Assembly: GCA_049608225.1 (NCBI GenBank)
Contig: JBMYXI010000042.1
Coordinates: forward strand, 1-27,166
Reading direction: 5' to 3'
Source of the DNA: Parashewanella sp049608225
Lineage (GTDB): Bacteria > Pseudomonadota > Gammaproteobacteria > Enterobacterales > Shewanellaceae
Length of the DNA stretch: 27,166 bases
Positions within the stretch are counted from its first letter, which is position 1. Each line of letters begins with the position of its first letter. A program made the position numbers and the translations under genes. Positions 1-8,352 of the stretch are shown here, piece by piece. The notes below the pieces were generated by a model that was given only the letters and a program-made list of their open reading frames with translations, was not told the origin of the DNA and ran no database searches.

Positions 1-79
1 TACATTCATGCTAGCGATAATATTATCCACAGGCTAAAATGGTGTTTACTATTTTTTAATTAAGATTTGAGCAAGTTAA

Positions 80-868
80 ATGTGTGAACTTCTGGCGATG
101 AGCGCCAATGTACCTACGGATATCGTATTTAGTTTTACTGGTCTAGTGGAAAGAGGCGGTGTAACAGGACCTCATATTGATGGTTGGGGGATCGCTTTTT
201 ATGAAGGTAAAGGCAACCGTATTTTTAAAGATGTTAATCCCAGCAGTGAATCTCATATCGCACATCTAATTAAAACATACCCTATCAAAAGTGAAGCGGT
301 TATTAGTCATATACGTCAGGCAAATCGTGGTGGTAATTCGTTAGAGAATACTCATCCATTTAACCGCGTCCTTTGGGGAATAAATTGGACATTCGCTCAT
401 AATGGTCAGCTAAGTGATTATCAAGAAGCATTAAAAGTTGATTATCACTTGCCTATTGGTGAAACTGACAGTGAACTTGCTTTCTGTTGGATCCTCGAGC
501 AGGTAGAACGAAAATTTGGTAAGCAAAAACCAAAAAATCTATTAGCGGTTTTTGAATACATGGGAGAGCTTGCCAATGAAATACGTCAGTTGGGTGTATT
601 TAATATGATCGTAAGTGATGGCAAACATCTCATGAGTTTTTGCGGCAACAACCTTTGTTATATTACCCGGCGTGCGCCTTTTGGTGAAGCCACCCTTAGC
701 GATACAGATGTCACTGTTGACTTTTATAAAGAAACAACACCGAACGATGTGGTTACCGTAATTGCAACGAAACCGTTAACGACTAATGAACAGTGGTCGA
801 TTATGAAGGCGGGAGAGTGGAATTTGTTTTATCGTGGTGAACTGTTGAGTTCAAAAAAGATTGATTAA
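80..868 (+). CDS. yafJ: Class II glutamine amidotransferase, YafJ type
   Basis: 262 residues. The protein starts MCELLAMSANVP, so removal of Met1 would leave Cys2 as the N-terminal nucleophile typical of class II (Ntn) glutamine amidotransferases. Further family marks are the DGWGIAFYE stretch near residue 35, ISHIRQANRGG near 76 and THPFNR near 91, followed by FAHNGQLSDY near 105. Length and order of motifs match the stand-alone YafJ family, whose acceptor substrate is not established; glutamine hydrolysis is inferred from the family. Cytoplasmic, no signal peptide. The ribosome-binding site is weak (gagcaag a few bases upstream). The last 68 bases overlap the 3' end of the convergent DUF3108 gene, so the two transcripts are antisense to each other there. 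Confidence 0.93.
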   Translation: MCELLAMSANVPTDIVFSFTGLVERGGVTGPHIDGWGIAFYEGKGNRIFKDVNPSSESHIAHLIKTYPIKSEAVISHIRQANRGGNSLENTHPFNRVLWGINWTFAHNGQLSDYQEALKVDYHLPIGETDSELAFCWILEQVERKFGKQKPKNLLAVFEYMGELANEIRQLGVFNMIVSDGKHLMSFCGNNLCYITRRAPFGEATLSDTDVTVDFYKETTPNDVVTVIATKPLTTNEQWSIMKAGEWNLFYRGELLSSKKID

Positions 869-1574
869 TAAGCTGAATTTCTAGCTGTTTATCACCTTTT
901 TTATAGTGGGAAACCTTGATAGGAAGATATCCCAATTCAGGCGCCAGCCAAATGTATGTTTGGCGCTTTTTTGATTTTCGAACGACTTCCAGTTTTACCG
1001 TGTTGTAGCTATTGCTTGCTAATTTGATGGTATTTTGATTTAACACTTTGAATTGGTAATCATCGATTTTCTTTCCCTTTAATAACTTATACTTTAATTC
1101 ACCTTTGCCGTACATAAGGTCAAGACGTAGCTGCATTAGCAAAGACATCGAGTCGAATAAATTAGGAGCATAAGGGTACTTTTTGGTGTCACCTTTGTAA
1201 CGACTGATAATGTTGCCTTGTTGTTTTAGGTAGACAATTTGTTCTTGATAATCTGAGCCAAAGCCTGTGCGATCATGGAAATAGCGAATTGGAAAAATAT
1301 GATGTTTTGACACAGAAAACTCACTAGTTACATGTCTCTTATCGCTTAATGCAAGTAATGAGAGCGCGCTGTCAAATTGATATAAAAAACGATCGCCATT
1401 AAGTTGTAACTGAAATCGTGCTTTTCCTAAATCAATCGATTTATCACCATAGAAAACACGATACTCGGCAGTGTGAGGAACTAATGGACAAAGAGGCGCT
1501 GCAGATAATAAAGCAGAAAAACAAAATGAAACAAAGAAAAATAAGCTGGTGATAAAAATTTTGTTTTTATTCAA
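801..1574 (-). CDS. DUF3108 domain exported protein
   Basis: 257 residues. An N-terminal signal peptide (MNKNKIFITSLFFFVSFC..., ending near SALLSAA at about residue 25) predicts export to the periplasm or outer membrane. The mature part has the DUF3108 pattern: HTAEYRVFYGDKSIDLGKA, later FDSMSLLMQLRLDL, and a C-terminal YIWLAPELGYLPIKV followed by IQLI. Function of the family is unknown; it is common in Gammaproteobacteria. The start is a TTG that overlaps the TGA of the upstream atl gene (TTGA); no ATG lies close by, and a GGA about ten bases upstream is the only ribosome-binding-site-like sequence. Tight coupling suggests cotranscription with atl and mltD. The tail of about 22 residues after IQLINQ is encoded antisense to the end of yafJ and may be a lineage-specific extension. 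Confidence 0.85.
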   Translation of the reverse strand: MNKNKIFITSLFFFVSFCFSALLSAAPLCPLVPHTAEYRVFYGDKSIDLGKARFQLQLNGDRFLYQFDSALSLLALSDKRHVTSEFSVSKHHIFPIRYFHDRTGFGSDYQEQIVYLKQQGNIISRYKGDTKKYPYAPNLFDSMSLLMQLRLDLMYGKGELKYKLLKGKKIDDYQFKVLNQNTIKLASNSYNTVKLEVVRKSKKRQTYIWLAPELGYLPIKVSHYKKGDKQLEIQLINQSFLNSTVHHDKTNSTLPPS

Positions 1575-1933
1575 AAGGGTAATTCCATTAGCAAGGTGAT
1601 CAAATCAGGTTTCCACTCAAACTTAGGCAGTTTAATCTTACCTGAATTTACTTCGACACCCTCTAATCGTAGTCGTTCAATTTGATCACGAAAAGCAGGA
1701 GTATCTTTTGCGAATGAAATTTTGCCCTGACTATTGATGACTCGGTGCCATGGTAAACCAAGCTCACTATTCGCTTGTTTTAATGCTTTAGAAACAAAAC
1801 GAGCACGGCCAGGAAGTCCGGCTAAATCGGCAACTTTACCGTAGCTGCATACCTTACCCTCAGGGATCAAGGCAACAATATGCAGTATTCTGTCTGCGTT
1901 AGTGAAATTTGTTAGCGATGGTTGCTCAAACAT
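1571..1933 (-). CDS. Alkyltransferase-like DNA base-flipping protein (Atl/YbaZ)
   Basis: 120 residues, the size of stand-alone Atl proteins. It is the DNA-binding domain of the O6-methylguanine-DNA methyltransferase family: a helix-turn-helix region with GKVCSYGKVADLAGLPGRAR (residues about 27-45) and the active-site loop. In true MGMT the loop is PCHRV; here it reads PWHRV at residues 61-65, with Trp62 in place of the alkyl-accepting Cys. It therefore cannot transfer alkyl groups. By family knowledge it binds and flips O6-alkylguanine and hands the lesion to nucleotide excision repair. Its ATG overlaps the TAA of mltD by one base (TAATG) and its TGA overlaps the TTG start of the DUF3108 gene, so all three are probably translated from one mRNA. 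Confidence 0.93.
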   Translation of the reverse strand: MFEQPSLTNFTNADRILHIVALIPEGKVCSYGKVADLAGLPGRARFVSKALKQANSELGLPWHRVINSQGKISFAKDTPAFRDQIERLRLEGVEVNSGKIKLPKFEWKPDLITLLMELPF

Positions 1934-3492
1934 TACAGCGATCGCGCGGATGAAATTTTAGTAACATCAACATAAAGCTTTAGCATTTGACCTGGTTGTA
2001 GATATTTCGCATTCTCTAATTGGTTCCATTTACGCAATTCATTAATTTTTACTTTGAATTTATTGGCGATGCGTGCGAGTGAATCACCTGAGCGAACCTT
2101 ATATTTCACATTGCGAATAACCCCTTTTGTGCCAGAGTCCTTTTTCCAAATTACCAAGTTCTTTCCTATCGATAATTTATCTTTCGGTGCCATGTGGTTC
2201 CAACGTGCTAATTCTGATGTTTTTACTTGGTGCTTTTTTGCAATTGTCCAAAGCGAGTCACCAGATTGAACTCGATAATTCAACTTAACTTTTCCACGAG
2301 TTATGTTTTGTTTACGCTTTAAGCGTGCTTTGGCGGTTAAGGTATAATGATCATCATTTTTAGCTGAAATTGGTATTAACAGATATCGACCAGCGATGAT
2401 TTGATTGCTTTTTAAGTTATTAATGCTGCGTATAACTTTATTGGTGGTATTAAAGCGTTTAGCAATCACGCTCATGCTATCACCGCTTTTGATTTGATAT
2501 CTTTCCCACTTCAAGCGATCTTTAGGGTCTGTATTGTTAAACGCTTGCTCAAATAGGTCTGCTTTATCGATGGGTAATAACAAGTAATGTGAATTTTTCG
2601 GACTGGTTGCCCAGCGATTATAGCCAGGATTTAACTTATATAAATCTTCAGTGGTCATTTCCGCTAATTCTGCTGCGAGTGCGAGATCGATCTGAGAATC
2701 AATTTTTATCGGCTTAAGCTGTGGCGTATTCGGGATAGGCGCGAGTTTGATTCCATATTTATCTGAATTTTTAATGATGTCCGCAAGGGCAATCAGTTGT
2801 GGCACATAGCGTTCAGTTTCGGTTGGCAGATCCAACGACCAAAAGTCAGTGTTCTTGCCGAGTCTTTTATTTTTTCTTACTGCACGTAAAACACGACCTT
2901 CGCCAGTATTATAAGCTGCGATAGCGTAAAGCCAGTTTTGGTTGGTTTTACGATATAAATATTCAAGCATATCTAAAGCGGCAATGGTCGATGCGTATAC
3001 GTCGCGACGACCGTCATACCACCAATTCATTTTTAAACCAAAATGTCGTGCCATCGGTGATGTGAACTGCCATAGACCAGACGCCGAACCATGAGAGTAA
3101 GCAAATGGATCAAATGAACTTTCGACAATGGGCAGTAAGGCTAGCTCTAATGGCAACCCACGCTTTTCAACCTCTTCCACAATGAGGTGCATGTAAGGTT
3201 GAGCACGTTTTGAAACCCGCATTAAATGTTTAGGGTGCTTTAAATACCAATTACGGTGTTGGCGTACCAATTTTTTATTGGGAACTGCAAATTGCATTCC
3301 GTTTCTAATTCGCGTCCAAGTATCAATTTTCTTAACCTTTGCTGGGATCACATCAACTTTAGGCTCAATTGGTTCTACTATTTTAGCTGTTTGATTTGTT
3401 TGTTGTTGAGGCTTCAACTCGTTGTTGTCTAACGTTTGGCAGCCTGTTAGAAAAATAAAGCAACCAGCAACAAAATAGTAAGTCTTTCTCAT
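1933..3492 (-). CDS. mltD: Membrane-bound lytic murein transglycosylase D, three LysM domains
   Basis: 519 residues from the chosen ATG. That start gives MRKTYYFVAG and a lipobox LTGC with lipidated Cys18, so the protein is an outer-membrane lipoprotein; an upstream in-frame ATG at 3540 would bury the signal peptide, and an AAGGA lies about 13 bases before the chosen start. The SLT domain (about 100-220) holds the catalytic Glu124 in LLPIVESSFDP, then SHGSASGLWQFTSPMA and AAYNTGEGRV. Three LysM peptidoglycan-binding domains follow at about 332-374, 406-449 and 464-507, each with a (K/Q/R)SGDS motif. It cleaves the glycan strand to 1,6-anhydromuropeptides during wall remodelling. It is the first gene of a likely mltD-atl-DUF3108 unit and lies just downstream of gloB, as in E. 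coli. Confidence 0.95.
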   Translation of the reverse strand: MRKTYYFVAGCFIFLTGCQTLDNNELKPQQQTNQTAKIVEPIEPKVDVIPAKVKKIDTWTRIRNGMQFAVPNKKLVRQHRNWYLKHPKHLMRVSKRAQPYMHLIVEEVEKRGLPLELALLPIVESSFDPFAYSHGSASGLWQFTSPMARHFGLKMNWWYDGRRDVYASTIAALDMLEYLYRKTNQNWLYAIAAYNTGEGRVLRAVRKNKRLGKNTDFWSLDLPTETERYVPQLIALADIIKNSDKYGIKLAPIPNTPQLKPIKIDSQIDLALAAELAEMTTEDLYKLNPGYNRWATSPKNSHYLLLPIDKADLFEQAFNNTDPKDRLKWERYQIKSGDSMSVIAKRFNTTNKVIRSINNLKSNQIIAGRYLLIPISAKNDDHYTLTAKARLKRKQNITRGKVKLNYRVQSGDSLWTIAKKHQVKTSELARWNHMAPKDKLSIGKNLVIWKKDSGTKGVIRNVKYKVRSGDSLARIANKFKVKINELRKWNQLENAKYLQPGQMLKLYVDVTKISSARSL

Positions 3493-3553
3493 GATTACGA
3501 GGTGTTCCTTAACGCGTATTTTTTGTTCAAAGTCGAACATTCTAATTGAAATT

Positions 3554-4330
3554 CTAGAAATTGTCTTTCCATTTTCGTAAATCTGAGAAATAAGCCGCTT
3601 CTGTTACTATTTTTTGATGATGATAGTATTGAGCTATTGCTCCTTGTATCAATTGATTATCGCATCTCAAAAAAGGGTTGATCTTTAATTCATTGGCTAT
3701 GGTGCTTGGTAACGTCGGCTGCTCGGAAGATGTTTGCTGTTTGACCCAATTGATATAACTTCGTAGTTCAAGGTTTTTGGGGTCAACATGTTCAGCAAAC
3801 AATAAATTATTTAGCGTGTACTCATGAGCACAGAAAACTTTTGTCGATATAGGTAACCGTTTTAACTTATTCAATGATTGCCACATTTGCGTTGGCGTAC
3901 CCTCGAAAATTCGACCACAACCGCCACTAAACAAGGTATCGCCGCAAAATAAATTATCCGCTATCAAAAATGCTATGTGATCAAGTGTATGGCCGGGGAT
4001 TTCAAGGATTTGAATTTCGCAATTGATATAGGGCAGTTGTAATCTTGTTTGCTCACTAACAATATGCGTTACTTGTGGGATAAACTCAGATTTTGGTCCG
4101 AAAATAGGTAGAGTAGCATTGGTTGAACTTTGTAATTGCTCGATACCGCCAATATGGTCATGGTGATGATGAGTAATTAAAATACCTGCCAATGACAATT
4201 GTTGTGATTGTAGAAATTGCACAATCGGTTCCGATGCGCCAGGATCGACAACATAAGCTTGGTTATTATCGCCAATAATGCACCAGATGTAATTATCATT
4301 AAATGCTTTGATCGGAGTTATTGTTAGCAT
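3554..4330 (-). CDS. gloB: Hydroxyacylglutathione hydrolase (glyoxalase II)
   Basis: 258 residues from the ATG that gives MLTITPIKAFNDNYIW, the usual GloB N-terminus; an in-frame start 24 bases upstream is possible but less typical. It is a metallo-beta-lactamase fold enzyme: the dinuclear metal motif THHHHDHIGG is at residues 53-62, followed by IPGHTLDHIAF, FCGDTLFSGGCGRIFEGT and FCAHEYTLNN. The C-terminal HAGH domain includes NPFLRCDN. It hydrolyses S-D-lactoylglutathione to D-lactate and glutathione, the second step of methylglyoxal detoxification in the cytosol. It is divergent from the methyltransferase gene and upstream of mltD on the same strand, the order found in enterobacteria. Confidence 0.95.
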   Translation of the reverse strand: MLTITPIKAFNDNYIWCIIGDNNQAYVVDPGASEPIVQFLQSQQLSLAGILITHHHHDHIGGIEQLQSSTNATLPIFGPKSEFIPQVTHIVSEQTRLQLPYINCEIQILEIPGHTLDHIAFLIADNLFCGDTLFSGGCGRIFEGTPTQMWQSLNKLKRLPISTKVFCAHEYTLNNLLFAEHVDPKNLELRSYINWVKQQTSSEQPTLPSTIANELKINPFLRCDNQLIQGAIAQYYHHQKIVTEAAYFSDLRKWKDNF

Positions 4331-4350
4331 ATTTAAAATTCTTTGGGCTG

Positions 4351-4380
4351 ACACTTATATTACTGTTAGTGTACAAGTGT
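4351..4380. promoter_or_regulatory. Dyad in the gloB / methyltransferase divergent region
   Basis: Inside the 93-base divergent gap, ACACTT at 4351-4356 is repeated inverted as AAGTGT at 4375-4380, and an inner ACACT/AGTGT pairing (4351-4355 with 4368-4372) is also possible. It sits where promoters for both genes must lie, so it may be an operator. No regulator is recognised and the arms are short, so chance is a real alternative. Confidence 0.25.
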
Positions 4381-4423
4381 TGCGATTATACTCAAAATTA
4401 TTGCGAATGATAAAAATGGAATT

Positions 4424-5158
4424 ATGACAAAGTTTAAGCCAACGACTTGGGAACAACTTCCTCACGGAGATGTGGTCAAAGAAACCATTGAACAACAACT
4501 TGCGTGTTCGTTATCGCAAGCTTTTGGTTATCATTTGCTAAAGCTTGGTCCGCTGTCAGCAGCAATGAATACTCATACTTCATCAATAGATCATCAATTT
4601 AGTTTGTCTGAAACACCGTTAGCCCATGTTTTGGCTGATTACACACATTTACCTATCGCTAATCATTCAATCGATTGTGTACTTGCGAATTTGTTATTGG
4701 AGTTTGAGACTAATCCCTTTAAGGTGCTTCGTGAAATAAATCGAGTCATGATAGCGGGTGGGCATCTTATTATTGTTGGATGCAATCCCATCAGCTCATT
4801 AGCCATAGGAAAATTTTTACCTAGGAAGCGTCACGGTTTTCCATGGAGTGGACGTTTTTTTTCACCTGAAAGAGTAAGAGATTGGTTAGAAGTGCTGGGT
4901 TTTCAAGTGATTGAACAAAAACGTATAATTTATCATTCATTACTTGGAAACTATGCAGACAATACTTTTTTACAATCTTGGATGCATTCTTGGTTGCCAT
5001 TTATGGGTTCGTTTTATGTTATTAATGCACGTAAAATTGAATGCCCGTTGACTCCCTCCCATATTTGGAAGAAGAAACGAGCCCCCAATTGGTCTACTGC
5101 ACCGATAGCTGGAAGAACACTAAAGGCTAATAAGAAATACCTTATTAGAAACGAGTAG
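4424..5158 (+). CDS. Class I SAM-dependent methyltransferase, YafS-like
   Basis: 244 residues, cytoplasmic. A methyltransferase core is visible: an early glycine-poor motif I region (HLLKLGPLSAAM), LPIANHSIDCVLANLLLEF as motif III/IV (about 76-94), then NPFKVLREINRVMIAGGHLI typical of the methyltransf_11 group, and FFSPERVRDWLEVLGF after it. The substrate is unknown. Its place between gloB (divergent) and rnhA (convergent, only 14 bases apart) is that of yafS in E. coli, which supports orthology. Motif I lacks the standard GxGxG, common in this subfamily, so activity is inferred and not shown. The start is an ATG preceded by tggaatt. Confidence 0.8.
   Translation: MTKFKPTTWEQLPHGDVVKETIEQQLACSLSQAFGYHLLKLGPLSAAMNTHTSSIDHQFSLSETPLAHVLADYTHLPIANHSIDCVLANLLLEFETNPFKVLREINRVMIAGGHLIIVGCNPISSLAIGKFLPRKRHGFPWSGRFFSPERVRDWLEVLGFQVIEQKRIIYHSLLGNYADNTFLQSWMHSWLPFMGSFYVINARKIECPLTPSHIWKKKRAPNWSTAPIAGRTLKANKKYLIRNE
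5127..5148. repeat. Inverted repeat between convergent genes
   Basis: A perfect 8-base inverted repeat, CTAATAAG at 5127-5134 and CTTATTAG at 5141-5148 with a 6-base spacer, lies at the very end of the methyltransferase coding sequence, just before the convergent rnhA end. It could act as a two-way transcription end for the closely packed convergent genes. There is no T-run after it and the stem is A+T rich, so a terminator role is only a guess. Confidence 0.3.
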
Positions 5159-5172
5159 AGCAGTAAATAAAT

Positions 5173-5643
5173 TTAAGCCTGATAACCTTCGTCAATGTCA
5201 GTGGGGTTGGCTTCAGCGGCGTCTCGTGCAAGCTTGTCACATTGTTCGTTTTCAATATGACCTGCATGACCTTTTACCCATTTCCAATCAATGTGATGGG
5301 TCTCTTGTGCCGCATCTAAGCGCTGCCATAAATCAACATTTTTCACTGGTGTGCGATTGGCTGTTTTCCAACCTTTCTTCTTCCAGCCATGTATCCATTG
5401 GGTGATCCCTTGTCTCATATATTGGCTATCGCTGGTTAATACAATTTTGCATGGTTCTTTTAACGCTTCTAACGCAATAATTGGCGCTAATAATTCCATT
5501 CGATTGTTGGTTGTTAAGGCAAAACCACCGCTCATTTCTTTCAAATGTGATTTATACTTCATAACAATTCCATAGCCACCAGGCCCTGGATTCCCTAAAC
5601 ATGAACCATCAGTAAAAATATGTATCAGTTTCAGTTCGCTCAT
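5173..5643 (-). CDS. rnhA: Ribonuclease HI
   Basis: 156 residues from the ATG (MSELKLIHIFTDGSC); a TTG directly before it is the only upstream alternative. The RNase H fold is complete, with catalytic acids Asp12 (FTDGSCLGNPGPGG), Glu50 (NNRMELL), Asp72 (TSDSQY) and the C-terminal Asp of QCDKLARDAA, preceded by the WVKGHAGHIEN loop with its conserved His. The basic protrusion (WIHGWKKKGWKTANRTPVKN) typical of the E. coli type is present. It cuts the RNA of RNA/DNA hybrids, removing R-loops and primers. It is divergent from dnaQ with only 49 bases between the start codons, so the two promoters must overlap, as in E. coli. Confidence 0.96.
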   Translation of the reverse strand: MSELKLIHIFTDGSCLGNPGPGGYGIVMKYKSHLKEMSGGFALTTNNRMELLAPIIALEALKEPCKIVLTSDSQYMRQGITQWIHGWKKKGWKTANRTPVKNVDLWQRLDAAQETHHIDWKWVKGHAGHIENEQCDKLARDAAEANPTDIDEGYQA

Positions 5644-5692
5644 CAAGTTGTTACCATAGTCATAAATTGTTAACGAGTATACACCAAAGCCA

Positions 5693-6421
5693 ATGAATAT
5701 TGTTTCTAAAGCCGACAGGCAAATTATTCTCGATACTGAGACAACAGGTATGAATCAGAGTGGTGGTCCAGTTTATGAAGGTCATCGTATTATCGAAATC
5801 GGTTGTGTGGAAGTGATCAATCGCCGCTTGACTGGTCGCCATTATCACCAATATATACGCCCAGATCGGTTGATCGATGAAGAAGCGATCAGTGTTCATG
5901 GTATCACTAACGATTTTGTCGCAGATAAACCTCGTTTCGCAGAAATTGCTTCAGAGTTCATTGAGTTTATTGATGGCGCGGAAATTGTGGCACATAACGC
6001 CAGTTTCGATATTTCATTTATGGATTATGAATTTTCGATGTTGCAACCTAAAGGGCCCAAATCTGAAGAGATTTGCTCGATTGTTGATTCACTTGAAATT
6101 GCTAAGTTTTTACATCCCGGTCAGAAAAATAACCTTGATGCATTATGTAAACGTTATGGAATAGATAACTCGCATCGTGATTTACACGGCGCATTATTAG
6201 ATGCTGAAATCTTGGCTGATGTTTACTTGTTAATGACAGGTGGACAAACCAAGTTTAACTTAAACAACGAAAAAGCAGGGCAAGAAGGTGGTGGCATTCG
6301 ACGTTTACCTCAAGACAGAGAAAAGCTTAAAGTCATAATGGCTTCTGCCGATGAACTATTAAAGCACGAACAGCGTTTAGATCTGGTCGAAAAATCAGGA
6401 AGTTGTCTTTGGAGAGGCTAA
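5693..6421 (+). CDS. dnaQ: DNA polymerase III epsilon subunit (3'-5' proofreading exonuclease)
   Basis: 242 residues. DEDDh exonuclease with Asp14 and Glu16 (ILDTETTG), Asp106 in VAHNASFD, and His165/Asp170 in HRDLHGALLDAE. The C-terminal part (about 185-242), with GGGIRRLPQ and a short hydrophobic/charged tail, corresponds to the region that ties epsilon to the alpha polymerase subunit. It removes mismatched 3' nucleotides during replication. No internal clamp-binding motif was checked. Its start codon faces that of rnhA. The TIGR03503 gene begins 10 bases after its stop and is probably cotranscribed. Confidence 0.96.
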   Translation: MNIVSKADRQIILDTETTGMNQSGGPVYEGHRIIEIGCVEVINRRLTGRHYHQYIRPDRLIDEEAISVHGITNDFVADKPRFAEIASEFIEFIDGAEIVAHNASFDISFMDYEFSMLQPKGPKSEEICSIVDSLEIAKFLHPGQKNNLDALCKRYGIDNSHRDLHGALLDAEILADVYLLMTGGQTKFNLNNEKAGQEGGGIRRLPQDREKLKVIMASADELLKHEQRLDLVEKSGSCLWRG

Positions 6422-6431
6422 AAAGTCACTT

Positions 6432-7727
6432 ATGCGGGTTATTTTTTGTTTATTGATCGTTTTATTTGGTTCCGCAGTGAATACTGCCGAGGCGGAAGCT
6501 AAAAACCTTGAAACAGCATCTGAATTGACCAATCGTTTTCGCATTGACCATATGGTGTCGCATGTTACCTTATTTGTGCAACGAGAATATGGTTCGTCTC
6601 CCGTCATTATTGTACGGCCTGATGGCAGTAAATGGTATTCCAGCCGTCACCCTAAAAATGTTAAATGGGTTGATGGGTTAACGGGAGATATTATCTCAAT
6701 ACCAAACCCTACGGCAGGTCCTTGGCAATTAATAGGTCGGGTCGTTGAAGGTTCTAAAATTCAAAAAATAAGTCAGCTGAATATTAATGTTCAACCTTTG
6801 CCACAACCATTATTTCGTGGTGAACGTTTAAAAGTCACGGCTAATTTGAATACGGATGGTCAATTAATGAGGCTACCCGGACTTGATTATTTGGTGGACT
6901 GGAATGCGTCATTGAAGTTGGATACCGATTCCATCGTTATTAAACCTGAGCGACTTGGTACTTATAAAGATGATGGACGCTTACTGGATGAATATCCTGA
7001 TGATGGTGTTTTTACCAGTAATTTTGAATTCAGTATGAAGCCAGGAAAGTACTTCTTATCAGTTAAAGCTACCAATGAAGTCTTCGCACGCCAATTTACG
7101 ATGACGGTTCATCTTGATGCTACTCCGATCACCGTCAGCGTCATCAAACCTGATAAGATATCGTCGTTGCGTTATCAATTAAACGCAATGGTTGATACCA
7201 GTAAAATTAAGCTTAACCAAACGCATATCGAGTATTCGCTTTCAGGACCAGCGGGAATAAAGGATAAATTTATTTTCGATAACCTAATAAAAGAAAATAC
7301 TTTGATGACGTTACCTAAATTTGAGGAATACGGCAGCTATTTGTTAAAGGGCACAGCAGTCTCGACCACAATTGATGGACGAGAAATTGTACTCGAAATG
7401 CCTGAACTGTCATTTTCTGTTTCTGCACCGCCAACACCTGGCCCTTCCGCGGCAGAAATTGCTGCTAAAAAAGCGCAAGAAGATAAAGCAAACGAAGAGC
7501 AAGCCAAAAAACGTGTGTTACTTTGGATTATTGGCATTAATGTCTTTTTATTAATTTCAGGTATTATCGGCGTCTTAATTTGGCGAAAGCGACAAGTTAT
7601 GAAAAAGGCCATGGCTGCAGCTAAGAAAAATGTCATTACCGAAGCAGTAAACGAGGAACCTGAAGTGCCTGCGATGCAATTGGATGATATTGATTTAACC
7701 ATTCCTGATGAATCGGAAAGCAATTGA
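6432..7727 (+). CDS. TIGR03503 family membrane-anchored protein
   Basis: 431 residues. Signal peptide at about 1-22 (MRVIFCLLIVLFGSAV...), a long periplasmic part, one transmembrane helix at about 363-385 (LLWIIGINVFLLISGII) and an acidic cytoplasmic tail of about 45 residues (DDIDLTIPDESESN). Family traits are the early DHMVSHVTLFVQREYGSSPV segment, IVRPDGSKWY and NPTAGPWQLIGRV, then PLPQPLFRGERL. Such proteins occur next to dnaQ in Alteromonadales and Vibrio relatives; the name is recalled from the family and the function is unknown. An Ala/Lys/Glu-rich stretch (about 335-360) precedes the membrane helix. It lies 10 bases after dnaQ, so it is probably in one operon with it. Confidence 0.85.
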   Translation: MRVIFCLLIVLFGSAVNTAEAEAKNLETASELTNRFRIDHMVSHVTLFVQREYGSSPVIIVRPDGSKWYSSRHPKNVKWVDGLTGDIISIPNPTAGPWQLIGRVVEGSKIQKISQLNINVQPLPQPLFRGERLKVTANLNTDGQLMRLPGLDYLVDWNASLKLDTDSIVIKPERLGTYKDDGRLLDEYPDDGVFTSNFEFSMKPGKYFLSVKATNEVFARQFTMTVHLDATPITVSVIKPDKISSLRYQLNAMVDTSKIKLNQTHIEYSLSGPAGIKDKFIFDNLIKENTLMTLPKFEEYGSYLLKGTAVSTTIDGREIVLEMPELSFSVSAPPTPGPSAAEIAAKKAQEDKANEEQAKKRVLLWIIGINVFLLISGIIGVLIWRKRQVMKKAMAAAKKNVITEAVNEEPEVPAMQLDDIDLTIPDESESN

Positions 7728-7753
7728 TAGAAACACGAATATTTAGGTACGCT

Positions 7754-7779
7754 ACCATCAAAGAGTGTATTTTGATGGT
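7754..7779. terminator. Hairpin between convergent genes
   Basis: ACCATCAAA (7754-7762) and TTTGATGGT (7771-7779) form a perfect 9-base stem with an 8-base loop, 26 bases after the stop of the TIGR03503 gene and before the convergent secreted-protein array. The position fits a bidirectional terminator. There is no clear T-run on either side, so it may instead be a Rho-assisted end or 3' stability element. Confidence 0.45.
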
Positions 7780-7881
7780 GAAATGGTAATTTTCAAATGA
7801 ATACGAGTTAACGTTCAGCTACAGTTAAGCGGTATAAAGTCTGCGAGATTTAGAGTTGATATTGAAGTCAGTAAAATAGTC

Positions 7882-8325
7882 CTAATTCCATGGGGTGCAG
7901 CGGTCGGAATCGCAAAACAAGCCAACCATATCGTAGAGGTTGCCATCATAAATGGTTTTGCTCTGAACGGGATTAAAAACAGTAACATGGGTGGCAACAG
8001 TATAATAATTTAGTTTAACCCCTTTTCTTTGGAACATTGGGACTGCTTGAATCGTTCCTTCAAAAGTAATGTTCATGTATGAATTGGAAGAGACATTTTG
8101 AAAGGGAAAACAATTGAGTTTAGCACCAATCTCATTTTGACAATATTCCTTGCCATTCATAAAAGTTGGACTTAATGAAAAATTGCTTTCTGCTCTTATC
8201 GCTAATGGCCTAATAAGCGCGCTTGATGAGTCTTTCATTGTGGCGGCTTGCAATGTAAAACAAATTAGAGGAAAGAAGCCTAGAAGACTTACTCCCACAC
8301 ATATAGATAGGTTAACGTATTTCAT
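7882..8325 (-). CDS. Small exported protein, four-Cys paralogue family (copy 1)
   Basis: 147 residues, not matched to a known family. The N-terminus MKYVNLSICVGVSLLG... with a cleavage site near TLQAA (about 28) is a signal peptide. The mature part of about 120 residues has four cysteines: YCQ and NCFPF in the first half, and FCDSDRC near the end, allowing two disulfides. It ends FCDSDRCTPWN. Shared with the next two genes are N-F-S before the first Cys, the NCFPF-N-S-S segment, (M/I)N(I/V)xF, a beta-rich middle, and the (Y/F)(D/N)G...D(M/L)VG...CDSxxCxPW end. A good ribosome-binding site (gagga) lies before the ATG. It is last in the minus-strand tandem array. A secreted or periplasmic beta-sheet protein is inferred; no function is proposed. 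Confidence 0.7.
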   Translation of the reverse strand: MKYVNLSICVGVSLLGFFPLICFTLQAATMKDSSSALIRPLAIRAESNFSLSPTFMNGKEYCQNEIGAKLNCFPFQNVSSNSYMNITFEGTIQAVPMFQRKGVKLNYYTVATHVTVFNPVQSKTIYDGNLYDMVGLFCDSDRCTPWN

Positions 8326-8352
8326 TCTCTATCCTCTAGTTTAAGGAATGCC

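Noticed and set aside
7337..7723. Minus-strand open frame of 128 codons inside the TIGR03503 gene
   Set aside because: Fully antisense to a well-supported gene, with low-complexity residues produced by the Ala/Lys/Glu-rich coding stretch; a shadow frame.
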